Below, piece after piece: positions 11,876 through 23,046 of a DNA stretch of 64,000 nucleotides. A program made the position numbers and the translations under genes. The notes beneath the pieces were generated by a model, which had not been told where the DNA came from, searched no databases, and saw only the letters and a program-made list of their open reading frames with translations. The stretch spans positions 87,329,021-87,393,020 of the forward strand of contig CM041297.1 of the NCBI GenBank assembly GCA_023052935.1, in the 5' to 3' direction. How positions within the stretch are numbered: position 1 is the stretch's first letter; each line of letters begins with the position of its first letter. This stretch comes from Piezodorus guildinii (Eukaryota; Arthropoda; Insecta; Hemiptera; Pentatomidae).

Positions 11876-12160
11876 TAATTCACCAGTAGCATGGTGGTTA
11901 ACATAACAGCCTTCCATGTCAAAGGACACGGGTTAAAACCCACAGGTGGTCCTAGGATTTGTTTTAATGGGAGTACAAAATCCCTAGTCATGCTGTCCTT
12001 CGAAGGGGACATAAAAAGGTGGTCCCGAGACGGTGCGATGTCAGGTACTCGTTAAAGATCCCTATCCTAATTAAACCTGGATAGGCTAAATTTAGGACTC
12101 TCATTGTAGTATCGTCCTATTAGCATAAACTTACCTTAAATAAATAAACAATAAACAAAC
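11876..12160 (+). mobile_element. SINE-A
   Basis: Head 'caccagtagcatggtggtta', box B GGGTTAAAACCC (one change from consensus), then the full body including 'caggtactcgttaaagatcc' and 'ggctaaatttaggactctc', and a tail 'aaataaataaacaataaac'. TTAATTC flanks both ends and may be a short target duplication. Confidence 0.85.
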
Positions 12161-12255
12161 TTTATTTAATTCCTGTTTGTTTGATTTTCATATTTCATTA
12201 CTGTTATGTTATTATTGTATTTAATTTATTATTGTTTTTTTATTGGTTGTTTTAT

Positions 12256-12400
12256 TGGCTTCAATTAGCCCTGACGAAGGCCAAAAATATAGGTTGAAAC
12301 GTTAGGTAAACAAATAAAATAAGTTTGTCTTATCATTGTGATTTCTAGGTGACCGCACCCTCAAACAACTTATCTTCTAAACAGTCAACAATAACTCTAT
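12256..12400 (+). mobile_element. Hammerhead-bearing short element, copy F3
   Basis: CTGACGA (12271-12277), a short hairpin with GGCC and GGTT strands, GAAAC (12296-12300) and GTT follow the hammerhead order. Downstream come 'aaataaaataagtttgtctt', the shared block GGTGACCGCACCC, and an arm 'caaacaacttatcttctaaa' that is the inverted counterpart of the left arm of copy F6 at 54.8 kb. Stem I is weakened by a C-A mismatch. No left arm or clear target duplication is visible, so the copy is truncated. Confidence 0.65.
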
Positions 12401-12901
12401 CATTATAAAACTTTTCAATCGCTATATTTATTCAAATACAAAAAAAACAAAAAAACTAGTCATTGATTAAGCATCGTTTTCGCTTCAATACAAACTAACG
12501 AAACCAAATAAAATTTGAATCAAAACGATTTGAATAAAAAAACTCGGCAACTGCTGAACGTCGTACAGCAATGGCGCGTGCTCGGCTGCTAACAGCCTCG
12601 AGGGAGAAACGGGAAGAAAACAAAGCAGAATAAAGGACAATGACGAAGAAAAAAGTGAAATAATGTAAAAGATTAGAAGGGAATTGAGTCAGAATGAAAG
12701 AGGGAGTGGGAACCGATTAGAGCATTGACAATCGACAGAGACAAAGAGAGCCTTAGAGACAGCTCAATGCGGCCTCCGAGACTGGTTCTCTTCTAAATAG
12801 GGGTCTTCCTAGCTACGGCCACACTTCTATCTATCTCTTCTTAGCTATTTAGCCAATGCTTAATATTAACAGAGAATATTTATTGTTTAAAAATATAAAA
12901 A
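12401..12901. other. Unique region with a GC-richer block
   Basis: Around 12540-12850 is GC/AG-richer with several AGAGAAA-type purine runs. No coding frame or named repeat is seen. Confidence 0.4.
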
Positions 12902-14120
12902 TCTGGTGTGGGCAAAACACGACTTTTACTTACCTCGAGTGTTAAAATCAATTTCAAAACTATTAAATATACTTCAATTTGAGAAAAAAAAATTAAGTCG
13001 ATTTTAATAAAACGTGTGCATGTGTTGGAAATATATGATCCAGAAAAAATAATATAACTATATTAAACTAGCTGGCCCGACAGACGATGTCCAGTCATAA
13101 ATATGTCTTAGGGAATTCAGTCAAGCCCTTCACGCGTTATGCGATCGCCAAGAATAAAGGGGATTCATTTTTCTATATATAGATAGAATGATTACTATTA
13201 CCTTGCAAAATAGAAAAAAAAAAAAATTATCTACCAAAGTAAATGTTCTCTTTTTTTCTTTCCTAAGATCCTTCTCCTGACTCTTAGAAAAACAACAAAA
13301 AAAGAATTAGCGAAATTGGTAAAGCCGTTCACGCGTGATGCGATCACCAAGGGAAAATGTGATCCATTTATGTATGTACATATACGTCAATCAATAATAA
13401 TTTTATTCCCTATTCGTCACTTTTTATTACCTTTTACAGCTTTGTGTACCAGATTATATTTTTCCTAAAATCTTTCTCAATTATATACGTCAATATTACT
13501 ATCCTTATTATCAAAAACCAAAAAGTACATTAAAATTAGTTTTGCTCTTTTATCCTTTAGTCAGACATGAAATTCGTCTAACTTGTATATTTAGACGTCC
13601 TTCATTAATGTCATTAAGATAATATGGTTAACCTTTTGGAATGTATAAAATTAAAGGTAGTTTAGAGGAAGAAAATTTAAAATATCGGTATTTAAGCCCT
13701 GTCATATAATTTCAATCAGAATGAAACCTACATGATAGTAAATTCCATTGAATCCTACATAAATATAGCGAGTTTAATCAAAATTGTTAGAGCCGTTTTT
13801 TAGAAAATCGTAAAAAAGAACAAAATGCGTGGTATAAAGTGGCTGTTATTGTTAGCCGATTTTCATGAAAAAGTTTCTGTAAAAGCTCGGGTATATAGTT
13901 GCCCTAAGTAGCAAATTTCAGTTTCGTACGACTTTTTTTTTTTTTTTTCGCTAGACTTACCACAAATGGACCCACATGCACAGACATTTTTTTCGGGACT
14001 TGGTCATTTGGAAACAGGGGACCCCCTAAAACGTGTATTTCAGGTAAAACTGAAATTTAAAAAAATTCAATATTGCAATACTTTCCCTCACTACATATAT
14101 CATAATCCGTAAGTAAAAAT
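12902..14120 (+). mobile_element. Family C (Helentron-like) copy with internal insertion
   Basis: It starts with TCTGGTGTGGGCAAAACACG followed by CTTTTACTTACC and ends with 'gtaagtaaaaat', the weakened inverted counterpart. Conserved inner blocks in order are 'ttaaaatatcggtatttaag', 'tatagcgagtttaatcaaaa', 'aaatgcgtggtataaagtgg', 'cgggacttggtcatttgg' and 'cctaaaacgtgtatttcagg'. The terminal palindrome is eroded. About 335 bp of unrelated repeat (13066-13400) interrupts it. No transposase or Rep/helicase is encoded. Confidence 0.75.
13066..13400 (+). repeat. Two related units inside family C
   Basis: Two diverged units share 'aagcccttcacgcgttatgc' type sequence: 'ttcacgcgttatgcgatcgc' near 13130 and 'ttcacgcgtgatgcgatcac' near 13328, both followed by a purine run and 'gatcc/gattcattt...tatat'. 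The first is preceded by 'actagctggcccgacagac', a beginning often seen in dispersed insect repeats. The family is not identified. Confidence 0.5.
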
Positions 14121-14164
14121 AAAAATTGTCTCAAGCGATTTTCCTAACCCTTTGGACTGTATTC

Positions 14165-14310
14165 CAATGTAAAGCTGGACTTACTATACACACCGACCAT
14201 TTCGTGCGACTCAGGGGACCCTAAAACGTGCATTTTCGGTAAAAAATTAAATTTTCCCTCAATATATATTACATATGTAGGTAAGCGGAAGTAATAAAAT
14301 CTGCAGGCAA
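14165..14310 (+). mobile_element. Second family C 3' end
   Basis: It repeats only the terminal 150 bp of family C: 'gactta.ca.acacaccgacc', 'ggggaccctaaaacgtgcat' and 'gtaggtaagcggaagtaata'. It lies in the same orientation, directly after the first 3' end. Confidence 0.65.
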
Positions 14311-14396
14311 TAAGTAATGCACCTATAATATACTAATAATTCTATACCTACATTAAAAAAAAAATTAATGATAATGACAAAAATAAACATAAATGA

Positions 14397-14637
14397 CGCC
14401 AGGGGTCACGGGTTCAAACCCGTCCTAGGATTTTTTAATGGGAGTAAAAAATCCTTAGTTATGCCGTCCTTCGGATGGGACGTTAAAAGGCGGTCCCGAG
14501 CCTGTACAATGCAGGTACTCGTTAAAGATCCCTATCCTAATAAAACCTGGATAGGCAAAATTTAGGACTCCCACTGTAGCATCGTCCGATTAGGCATAGT
14601 AGCATAAAGTGGCGTTAATAAATAAACAAACAAACAA
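14397..14637 (+). mobile_element. SINE-A, 5' truncated
   Basis: It begins at box B (GGGTTCAAACCC) and continues through the complete body to the 'aataaacaaacaaac' tail. It is very close to the 5.3 kb copy, so fairly young. Box A is missing, so the copy cannot be transcribed on its own. The overlapping 65-codon frame is a chance ORF. Confidence 0.85.
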
Positions 14638-15111
14638 AATAAATGACCTTGTCAACTTTGATAATAGTATACAATATTTACCTCTGGTCATAAGGGTAAG
14701 GTAATACACCAGGAGATCCCGCTGGTTCATATATCCATATCATAACGTTTGAATGCCAGTAGAGGCTAAGTAAGAGAAAGAGAGCCGCAGGCGCTCTTAT
14801 TAAAATTTATAAAATCTTTTTTGTTTTATTATATTATTATGTATTTTTTATTTACTAATATATTTTTTCCTTCTAGGGTTGAATACACATATTATACCCA
14901 GGAGTTGATGAACTTAGAGTTACAGGTCTTAAAACCAAACAAACAACAATGCCAAAGCGTAAAAACAAATGAAAATACCACATATTCAAGCGGTTGCCAT
15001 AACAAGCAAATATACATAAGGTATATACTATAAATATTATATGATAATATAATATATTTTATTTTAATCCCCGATAAATGTTTAATATTACAAATGTATA
15101 TAATACCTTAA
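14638..15111. other. Unique AT-rich spacer
   Basis: It lies between a SINE-A and a third C terminus. A purine-rich 'taagagaaagagagccgcag' stands out, but nothing is recognised. Confidence 0.4.
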
Positions 15112-15248
15112 TGTACTTAAGGGACGCTAAAACGTATATTTTCTTTAAAAAAAAATAAAAATAATCAAGATCCCAATACTTTTCCCTAATATACATTTAT
15201 TTACTATTACTTAATATGGATATATTAAAATGGAAAGTGAAAGTAATA
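15112..15248 (+). mobile_element. Third family C 3' end
   Basis: It contains 'gggacgctaaaacgtatatt', 'cccaatacttttccctaata' and the terminal 'aaagtgaaagtaatatg', matching the last 140 bp of family C in the same orientation as the two preceding ends. Confidence 0.55.
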
Positions 15249-16779
15249 TGAATAATTGATTGTAAAAAAAAAAAAAAAAATTAAATAACAAGTTCATCAT
15301 AAAGCCTCTGTTACAAAAAACAAAACAATTAATGCATAACTTAATAAAATAAAAACACATTTCTAGACAGATGAAAATGTTGTTATTATGCATAACTGGA
15401 TCTGCCAGTATGTTTACTCTCATGTAATAAACAGATGAGTATTAGGCATGTATCTTGTTTTTACTGCGTCCAACACACACGTATAAGTATCGGCAACATT
15501 AACATACATCATATTACAAATGTCAGCTTGTAACCCTGAATGAGAGAAATTTATCTGGGCCACGCCTCGGTTCGCACATACGTTATTGACATTTATTAAC
15601 TATACATAGCTTAAGAAGAAGATTTACTCTATTATACTAAGTAAGTGTTAAATTTCTCAACCACGAAGCAGCACTTAAATAAATATTTACATTCTAGAGC
15701 TTAAACTATTGACATATTAACGAAAAAAAGTCCAAAAAAATATGATTAAAATAATTAAGACCTCTATTGCTTGTAGTTTTCAATTTTAATATAAAAAAAT
15801 ATGTGTGAACCAAATTATGTAAGGCCACTACCTAATACAATAAAATGCATAAACTATAAATATGACAAAAGAATTTAAGTTATCTAACAGTCTCATTATT
15901 ATTAATGTAAATAAATTAATAATGTCTTGTCTTTACATTTGTATTAATGCAAATTTTAAAATTAATGCTTGAAAATGAAAAAGGAGTTTTGAAAGCGATT
16001 ATTTCGGGCAAGTTTTTCCTTAATTATAATTACAAATACCTAACAATTTATGTATCTTTACGTTGGCATACGATTTTTTTTTTAATTGTATGCAGCTTTT
16101 ATGATCATAATAAATTATAAACGCGGAGAATAAACGTCGTATATAGCCTAAAAATCAACTAAACAAAATACATATCATCATATACTTTTTTTAAAATGTT
16201 TTTATGAATTATTGCTTGTAGATATATACATTCCATGCATCATATTTAGAATTTTCAATTTTCAGATGATTTTTTTTCTTTTTTACAGTTTTACATTAAA
16301 AAAAATGCATTTATACTTATAGGTACAAAACCATTCAGCTTAAAAAGTTAAAAAAGCATTGTTCCTTTCAGTGTACACAAATACTTTTTGAGATATGAGC
16401 ATACTAACTGTCCTAAAAATGTCAAAAATAATCGATTTTGTGTTAGTAATTTACTATTAAAATAAATTTTTTATGATTTATTCTTCTTATTTTTTTAAAA
16501 ATCTATAACAACAAATCTTTTTATTTTTCATATATATTGAACCTTGTTGATTGAAATGAATGATCCGAAAAAAATTCGTCATATATAATTAATGAAAAAA
16601 GCACCAGTATCGATGAGCTCACTAAAACTGTACTATTAAGTACCACGTATAAAATGATAAAATAATCTCCAACCACAAAAAACAATTTAAAAAAAAAAAA
16701 AGGTCGAAAAGCAACAGGAGGGTTTCGCCTCCCTCAACCAACACCCCTTTAGGATAATTTACACCCATCCAAATAAAAT
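15249..16779. other. Unique AT-rich region
   Basis: About 1.5 kb, very A+T-rich, with several poly(A) and poly(T) runs. No gene or shared repeat is recognised. Confidence 0.45.
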
Positions 16780-16989
16780 TTAAAACGTTACAGAGCACTA
16801 CGATTTTGTACGAAAATCATTACAGGCTTTCCTACGGCAACGGTTAACGAACATAATTCACTACAAACCAAATGGTTGAAATCAAGACCCCATTACACGG
16901 ACCTACTAACTCATTCATACATGGGCAAGACCAGCATTCCTGACAACACCCTTAAAAGGTTGAAAAGGAGCTGGGTAAGGGATCTCTAA
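16780..16989 (+). pseudogene. Decayed Jockey-clade LINE, C-terminal end
   Basis: From 16840 a frame reads TVNEHNSLQTKWLKSRPH and later IPDNTLKRLKRSWVRDL before a stop at 16987-16989. This matches the end of Jockey ORF2, which closes with R-x-L-K-R-x-W-x-R-D-L in the two better copies here. Just upstream, in frame, CTKIITGFPTATV parallels 'VLR.I.NAPYYV'. The fragment is old, with frameshifts upstream and no visible A tail. Confidence 0.75.
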
Positions 16990-17564
16990 CAGCACACTGT
17001 AAATCAAGAAAGGACGAAGTGTCTCTGGGTATTACTCTCCACCATGCTTATCGGGCTAATACATCAAATTTTATTTCTACTAGCGAATTCACTGCTTCTC
17101 ATTATCATCGAAGCTATGAATAAAGAACGTCGAAACCAAAATATTGAACGTTTTAATTCCATTCTGTCTATGGTTATTTCTAAAATTTTAAACATATTCT
17201 GAATTTTCGAAAATTTCATTATAAGGTAATTGATAAGTCTAAATAAAATATGTATTTATGTTGGAAAGAGGAGCGGAAACGCATTTGTTCGCAGACTCAA
17301 CCCTGTCGATTTGTCAATTCCCTTGAGGGTAAATAAAATAAATAATAATTTTCAAAACATACATTAACCTTATATTAATTAAAAGATAACCAAATACTCA
17401 GTTCATGCATTTAAGCGATGATTTTTTTCCATTTATATCGACTTCCTTCTCCATCTGACTTAAACAATCTACACTCCAACCATTCACTTACAAGCACACT
17501 GGCTACCGATCACTAAGCAGCTGACCGACTCTGAATAAATCATAAATAGATAAAATAATTTTTT
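16990..17564. other. Unique AT-rich region
   Basis: Nothing recognised beyond a possible remnant of the preceding LINE 3' UTR up to about 17190. Confidence 0.4.
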
Positions 17565-18010
17565 TTATTTCTGTTCATCGCGCTTTACTGATTCTAAAAC
17601 TATATGCACATTTTTCTCTATCGTCAAAAATAATTTACTTATGAGCGTATTTTGTGTAAATATTCAATTTTTACTTTTCTTTTTTCTCTTTTTTATAATT
17701 ATTCGCGATTTTAGGTCAAAAAGCACTAATAAAATTTTTCTCTATCTTCAAAAATTATTGAGTTATTGAATTAAATCACTTTTGATCGGCCGCCATTTTA
17801 AAAATAACCAGCTGACATCAAGGTCTAGGTGTTAAGATCATCGTTGCATGGACTAGTATTTTTGTACTAAATACATGCCCTAGGTATTTTTGTGGAAAAT
17901 TAAAAAAAAAAAAAAATGATTTTTTATCTTATTTGTTATTCGGGTTTTACGCACCTTGAAATTTTTTGGTCGATTATTGATCAAAGTTTTATTAATTAAA
18001 ACAATAAACC
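17565..18010 (-). repeat. Family D dispersed repeat
   Basis: Read on the minus strand it matches 26.4-27.3 kb: 'aataatcgaccaaaaaattt', 'gcgtaaaacccgaataac', 'cagctggttatttttaaaat', 'ggcggccgatcaaaagtg', 'acgctcataagtaaat' style blocks in the same order. The blocks are noncoding. The class is unknown. Confidence 0.6.
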
Positions 18011-19331
18011 AATATAATAACAACTTACATATTGATCTTTCGTGTAAAAAACAAGATTATAAGGCTTAACCAGCTGTCAAAGAAAACAATGACGTGCTGA
18101 ATAAGACTACGAAGATAGTTATGGAGTATAGCTTTGCGAAGCAATACATAACGAATGCAGTTAAGACATGGGCGGCAATGTAGCCGAGTAACGCGATCCT
18201 GTCACAGTTGACAGAATGCCCTACCTCCAATCGATTCTGCTAATGCTCAACACGATAACTTGATAAGTTCGAAGACGGAATCTTCGACGTTATGGTTGGA
18301 AAACGGTTACGGAGTTGGTATAGGTATAACAGCATTTTTATAAATTCAAATAGAATTAATTGGTACATCACAATGAGATCTAGTCTGTAAGAGCGGCATA
18401 ACTCAGTGCACTGGAACTTGGCACGGCAACCTGGTAACCGAAGCTGTAGATGATAAAATAATTAACACAGGCATTAATCCCACTCCCTCAGCCCCTGTCC
18501 CGAAATAATCCGGGTACACTAAAAATAAAAAAATAAAAAAGTTTTAAAGGTCATCAAAGGAACATAATTAAATACATCAAAAGAAGGAATGAGACAGAAG
18601 ACGAATTTTAGAAATAAGGGAAAGAAGATAGCTTGGCTTATACTATTAAAAGCTACCGATAAATTAGCAATTGGGAGAGAAGTTGGGTCAAAGAGATAGA
18701 ATCCTGTATAATTGAGAGTAGTAGATTTAAATAGAGCTGGTTGTGAGGTTTATTGTCTGTCGAACGCAGCGCTGCCCGGGGCCGAAACATATTAAAACCC
18801 CTCCGGCGTTCCATCTTTTGCTCCCATGACATGAGACTGACAAACGCTCAATACACACACAACAAAACAGCTTTGTACTCTTTGTCCCTTTAATTGCCGA
18901 CCCTCTCTCACTATTATATTATGTTTGTGGCGGATCTCCGACAGTCTCATTCCGCTCGTCTCAGTAATCTCACCGGTATGTTTTTCAGTAGTCTTTCCAA
19001 GTATTGATTTTGAAAAAAAAAATAGTAGATGGAGAGGGTATGTTATACGATTTGTCTAGTCCCGATTACACAAAATAAATAAAAAGGTTAGGTGAATTCT
19101 ACATTAAAAAAAAAATAATTAAAAAATACTAGTTACCAAGTATACTCTGTATACTCTGCAATAAACAGTCTAAATTAAAAATAGAAGTCATAAGGTTTTA
19201 TGTTGTTGTTTTTTAGTTAGAGATGCAGAAAACAATGAAACTTCTCCAATCAAGTGAAGACTCGTGACAATCAAAAGTTTATCATGTTCCGTAGATACAA
19301 CCCATTATATCACCTCATCCATGATAATTGT
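18011..19331. other. Unique region with a GC-richer block
   Basis: No gene recognised. About 18090-18300 and 18720-18990 are GC-richer. The second contains 'ggaaggcc'-free CpG DNA such as CGAACGCAGCGCTGCCCGGG and a pyrimidine-rich TCTCTCACTA. It is a possible regulatory element, low certainty. Confidence 0.4.
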
Positions 19332-19468
19332 CTTATGCCGTCCTTCAGAGGGGACGCTAAAAGGTGGTTCCGAGCCTGTGCAATGTCAGGTACTCGTTAA
19401 AGATCTCTATTCTAATAAAACCTGAATAGGCAAAATTTAGGACTCCCACTGTAGCATCTTCCAATTAA
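19332..19468 (+). mobile_element. SINE-A, body fragment
   Basis: It matches SINE-A from 'cttatgccgtccttc' to 'gactcccactgtagcatctt'. Both the tRNA head and the tail are missing. Confidence 0.85.
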
Positions 19469-20241
19469 AATTTGTGCATTTGTGTTCTGAACAAGTAATT
19501 AAAAATGATATATTTAAAATACAACAGATTCTGACAATTTATTTGTAATTATTTATTTTTACTAGTCATCTCATACTAGCCTAGTATATCAATTTTATTT
19601 TCAAAGACCTCTACATAAGAGTATACTATTGAAAGAAATTTTAGCCCGACTGAATGAAGAAACCGCTAATGAAATCAAGCAATTATATACTTCTTTGTAT
19701 TATTATATGTATATTTTAGCTTTGTATTTCTTTTATAAAAATAAATATTAAATTTCCCACAGTACGACCCAACATGGAAATAGATTTGAAAATAACAAAA
19801 GCTTCGAAGACTGCTCTTAGTGCAGACGCGTCGTTCAGGTGAACTCTGGACGAATCACCTCAAACCAGAAATGCTGGTATGCAAATTGCTAATACATAAA
19901 AACTACGGATTGTGTCGTCTGGTAGTCATGTTGGAGATCGGGTTAAACACACGATCTACGATCAAGCATGCGAGTAAATAATGCACTCCTTGTATGGAAG
20001 TTAGCAAATTAATTAATTAAGCCAGGATTGAAAGTAATAATTTAATCATTATAAATCTCTTTTTACTTTAAGAATAAGATTTTTTTATTTGTTATTGATG
20101 TCTAGCAGTTTCACAGAAAAAAACATTTCTGGATAATTACTACGTATTAATAGTATTTGAAATTTCGATAAATCACTGAAACTTTTACATTCCAAGAGCA
20201 CTTTCTAAAAATTTCGACTTAAAATTTATTTTTTATTATTA
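19469..20241. other. Unique AT-rich region
   Basis: No gene or shared repeat is seen. Confidence 0.4.
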
Positions 20242-20565
20242 TTTTCACTTACCTATAAATAAAATAAATAAATTGACGAACCAGAAGAGCCACTTTATAC
20301 GATCTTTTTTGCACCTTTTTACGTTTTTCTAAAAACGGCTTTAACATTTTTCATTAGCTCTAATATAATACTCATTGCCCAAGATTGCATTACTTATAAA
20401 TAAATAAAAACAAAATTTAAAAATCTTTAAACTCGCTATTTCGATGTAAAATGTAAGGGATTCTATATCATATACATTTCATTCTGATTGAAATTGTCAG
20501 ACTATATTAAATGCCAATATTTTTAAAAGTAGCAATTTATAAAAGAATAAAAAAACAAAACAACC

Positions 20566-20850
20566 TATACCTCTACAACTCATGGATGATCTTGGGTTTA
20601 GTACATATAGAGATTCGTACTGCCAACGGCCGTCCAAGGTGGTGATTAGGCCACGATCACACTCAGCCGCCAGGTTTTCCCGCCAATTTCGAGTACCCAC
20701 TTTATAGAGGCTGAGTGTGCATCAGGAGGCTCTTTCAACGGCTGAAAAAACTTACTAAATAATTTAGCCTCAGCCGGGGTTCAAACCCAGGACTTGGAGA
20801 ACAGTAGACTAGTGCTATTGTATTTTCTACTAGACCATGCCGCTCCTTTC
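20566..20850 (-). mobile_element. SINE-B inserted in family C
   Basis: Minus-strand copy. The sense strand reads 'gagcggcatggtctagtaga', box B GGGTTTGAACCC, 'aaagtgggtactcgaaattg', 'aacctggcggctgagtgtga', 'cagtacgaatctctatatgt' and ends 'gaggtataggttgtttt'. The tail is T-rich on the sense strand, as in other SINE-B copies. The LINE at 20.9 kb lies just beside it within the same C host. Confidence 0.9.
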
Positions 20851-20908
20851 TTCTTTTAAAGTACTTTTGACTTCATAGATGCGTAAATATTAACCAAATC
20901 ATCTAGTT

Positions 20909-21995
20909 AATATTGATAAAATTAAGGTGAACGAAAGCAAATGCACTCACGTCACATTCACCCTTCGACGCAAATCCTGTCCAACGGTTAATTTCAATTC
21001 CATGCCGCTTCCTTCCTCAGACACAGTCCGGTATCTCGGCTTTTTACTAGACAAAAGACTGACGTGGAACCCACATACAAGACTCAAAAGAAAAGAACTC
21101 AACCGCAGATTCGGCCAGTTATACAGACTACTAAACAGAAAATCTCATCTTACTGTTGACAACAAATTACTAATATACAAGACAGTACTGAAACCTATAT
21201 GGACCTACGGACTTGAACTGTGGGGGACAGCTAAACTTTCTAACATCAAACGCATCCAATCCTTCCAATCCAAAGTCCTCCGAACAATAGTTAATGCTCC
21301 TTATTACGTTACCAACTGTACCCTACACCATGACCTTAATATTCCGTTTGTTTTAGACCTGGTACCATCCAAATTTTCCAAATTTCATCAGAACCTTACT
21401 CATCATCCTAACCCTCTAGCGCAATCCCTATCCAGCACCACCCATCCCTACAATCCTCCCCGAAGATTGAAACGGCAGTGGCCACGAGACCTATTGTAAA
21501 CATTTAAATTGGAGTTCTGACAATGGTCAGATCCTCCACTCATGTACGGTATGTTTGTGGCTACAGCGCCCTGACTCAGCCTCCATTGGCTCAGACCAGT
21601 GATGCGGCTGAGATAGAGGCGCTGGGATCTCTTGGATTCCGCTTTTTCCTCCACAAGTGGAGGGAAAAGCGCTTGCTGGGGTCCCTTAGCAATTGTATAT
21701 ATTGTATATAGTTATGATTGTGGGTAAGATGTTTATTTATTTGCCAACTTTTTATTTATCTCAATAATAGGTTTTTGTTTCGATTTGTTTTGTTTTTTAT
21801 TTATTATTATTAATTTATTGTATATATATGAATTTATTTATGTTATATTTTATGTAATTTGACCATTATTATTATTTCCTGTATATATAGTATGAATGTG
21901 GTCTCTTATCAATATTATTATTGTTCATTTTGTAACAAATTGTAATATATCTCAATAAAGAAATAAAAAAAAAAAAAAAAAAAATATTGATAAAA
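20909..21995 (+). mobile_element. 5'-truncated Jockey-clade LINE with 13-bp TSD
   Basis: AATATTGATAAAA at 20909-20921 is repeated exactly at 21983-21995. Between them lie the last 190 codons of ORF2, a 3' UTR of about 450 bp, CTCAATAAAG (polyadenylation signal) and an A tail ending at 21982. Target-primed reverse transcription explains the 5' truncation, tail and duplication. The tail segment recurs almost unchanged at 44.4 kb and in decayed form at 54.7 kb. Confidence 0.95.
20927..21499 (+). CDS. Jockey LINE ORF2, C-terminal 190 codons (5' truncated)
   Basis: This is the carboxy-terminal part of a LINE ORF2 protein (endonuclease plus reverse transcriptase in full-length elements). The frame is uninterrupted to the stop at 21497-21499. 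Residues 1-20 hold HVTFTLRRKSCPTVNF, residues near 37 YLGFLLDKRLTWNPH (the conserved motif after the RT palm), then 'IYKTVLKPIWTYGLELWG', 'RIQSFQSKVLRTIVNAPYYV', and the end RRLKRQWPRDLL. The catalytic YADD region and everything upstream were lost on insertion. The first in-frame ATG is fortuitous, since the frame simply enters from the truncation point. It cannot be functional, but the absence of stops indicates a young copy. Confidence 0.9.
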   Translation: MNESKCTHVTFTLRRKSCPTVNFNSMPLPSSDTVRYLGFLLDKRLTWNPHTRLKRKELNRRFGQLYRLLNRKSHLTVDNKLLIYKTVLKPIWTYGLELWGTAKLSNIKRIQSFQSKVLRTIVNAPYYVTNCTLHHDLNIPFVLDLVPSKFSKFHQNLTHHPNPLAQSLSSTTHPYNPPRRLKRQWPRDLL

Positions 21996-22455
21996 AATGG
22001 TAAATATATAAGTTGAAGGCAGTCCATATCCAACTAAAGGAGAAAAAAGCAAACATACATTTTTATGCAATTTCTGAACATAATTTGAATAACAGTAATA
22101 TAGATGCATAATACACCGTTTGAAAGCTAAATATTTTATTTTATATAACAATATGTATGATGTGATGGAGAGTAATGAAAAGCTAATAAAACCAAATGAT
22201 TGTTGAAGATAATACTATAATAGATTAGTTAATAATGCACATGTTTCTATTGTAACTTTATGTAATTACCTTTTTTTCGCTTTTAAATATATATAAACGT
22301 TTTTAAATTGAATTTAACAACGGAGGTAAGTTAAAGTCGTGTGTTGTGCGCACCTGATTTTTAATACTTAATGTAAATACTTTAAATGTAAATACGTTTA
22401 GATTTATATACTAAAGGCTATTTAATTAGTTGAGGAATTATTTTTAAAGTATTAA

Positions 22456-23046
22456 TTAGTTTTTAGATTTATTGTCTTCTTAAGAAATCTAAGCGTACAG
22501 CTTACCAACCACTACTGGAAAAAAATTCTTTCTCCTCAAAAAATTATTCCTGAATCCGAATTCGCTTTAATCCGTCTTATCCGAAGAGTATCGTTTTATA
22601 TGGAACGTGATAAAAATATACAAGGCTATAAGAAAGAGATAAGTAACTGTTTCGAATCATTCCTCGACAAAATATAATTTATTGCTCGGTTTTGCCCGAA
22701 ATGGCTCCTCACAATACCCCATGATAGACAGGATGTTGATGCTCTTGCTCTAAACATCCGATTAGCTTTGGAGGAGCAGAACAAAAGACGATATGAGTTA
22801 TGGGCAGAGGGCAGATGGTAAACTAGAATTGAAAAAGGACGCTGTTGTGTTTTTTATAGAGATTACCGTTGTGCCAATCCGTCAGGGTCCAAGGATTTAT
22901 GCTTAGAGTGCTTGATTTAATGCGCAACTATTCTCGGACCAGTCTTAACTCCTAGTTCGGGCTTCTCGTCTACTGGCCAGCAACTGAGGAGGTTTCGTCT
23001 TGAGAGGAAAAGTAGCGTTGTGGAAGTTGTTTATATATGTAGGTAG
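22456..23046 (+). pseudogene. Decayed protein of unknown family with a Cys cluster
   Basis: A single reading frame runs for 196 codons with only three in-frame stops (22675, 22819, 22918) and no frameshift. It reads for example LTNHYWKKILSPQKIIPESE, then FIARFCPKWLLTIPHDRQDV, RLALEEQNKRRYELWAEGRW and RIEKGRCCVFYRDYRCANPS. The cysteines follow a CC-x7-C-x9-C-x2-C pattern that resembles a zinc-binding cluster. I do not recognise the family. It begins about 100 bp after the family C copy, and its GC content is above the surroundings. It may be a transposon-encoded or duplicated host protein. No splice sites, start codon context or poly(A) tail were identified. Confidence 0.55.

Larger units (their letters stand above)
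20242..22358 (-). mobile_element. Family C copy split by a SINE-B and a Jockey LINE
   Basis: The left end (20242) has 'tttcacttacc', and the right end (22325-22358) has 'gtaagttaaagtcgtgtgtt' followed by 'cacctga'. The inner blocks match other C copies in order: 'aactcgctatttcgatgtaa', 'ttctgattgaaattgtcaga', 'ggtaaatatataagttgaag', 'atccaactaaaggagaaaa' and 'gaaagctaaatattttat'. The sequence resumes exactly across the two insertions, so C is older than both. The terminal palindrome and (GT)n are lost. Confidence 0.75.
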
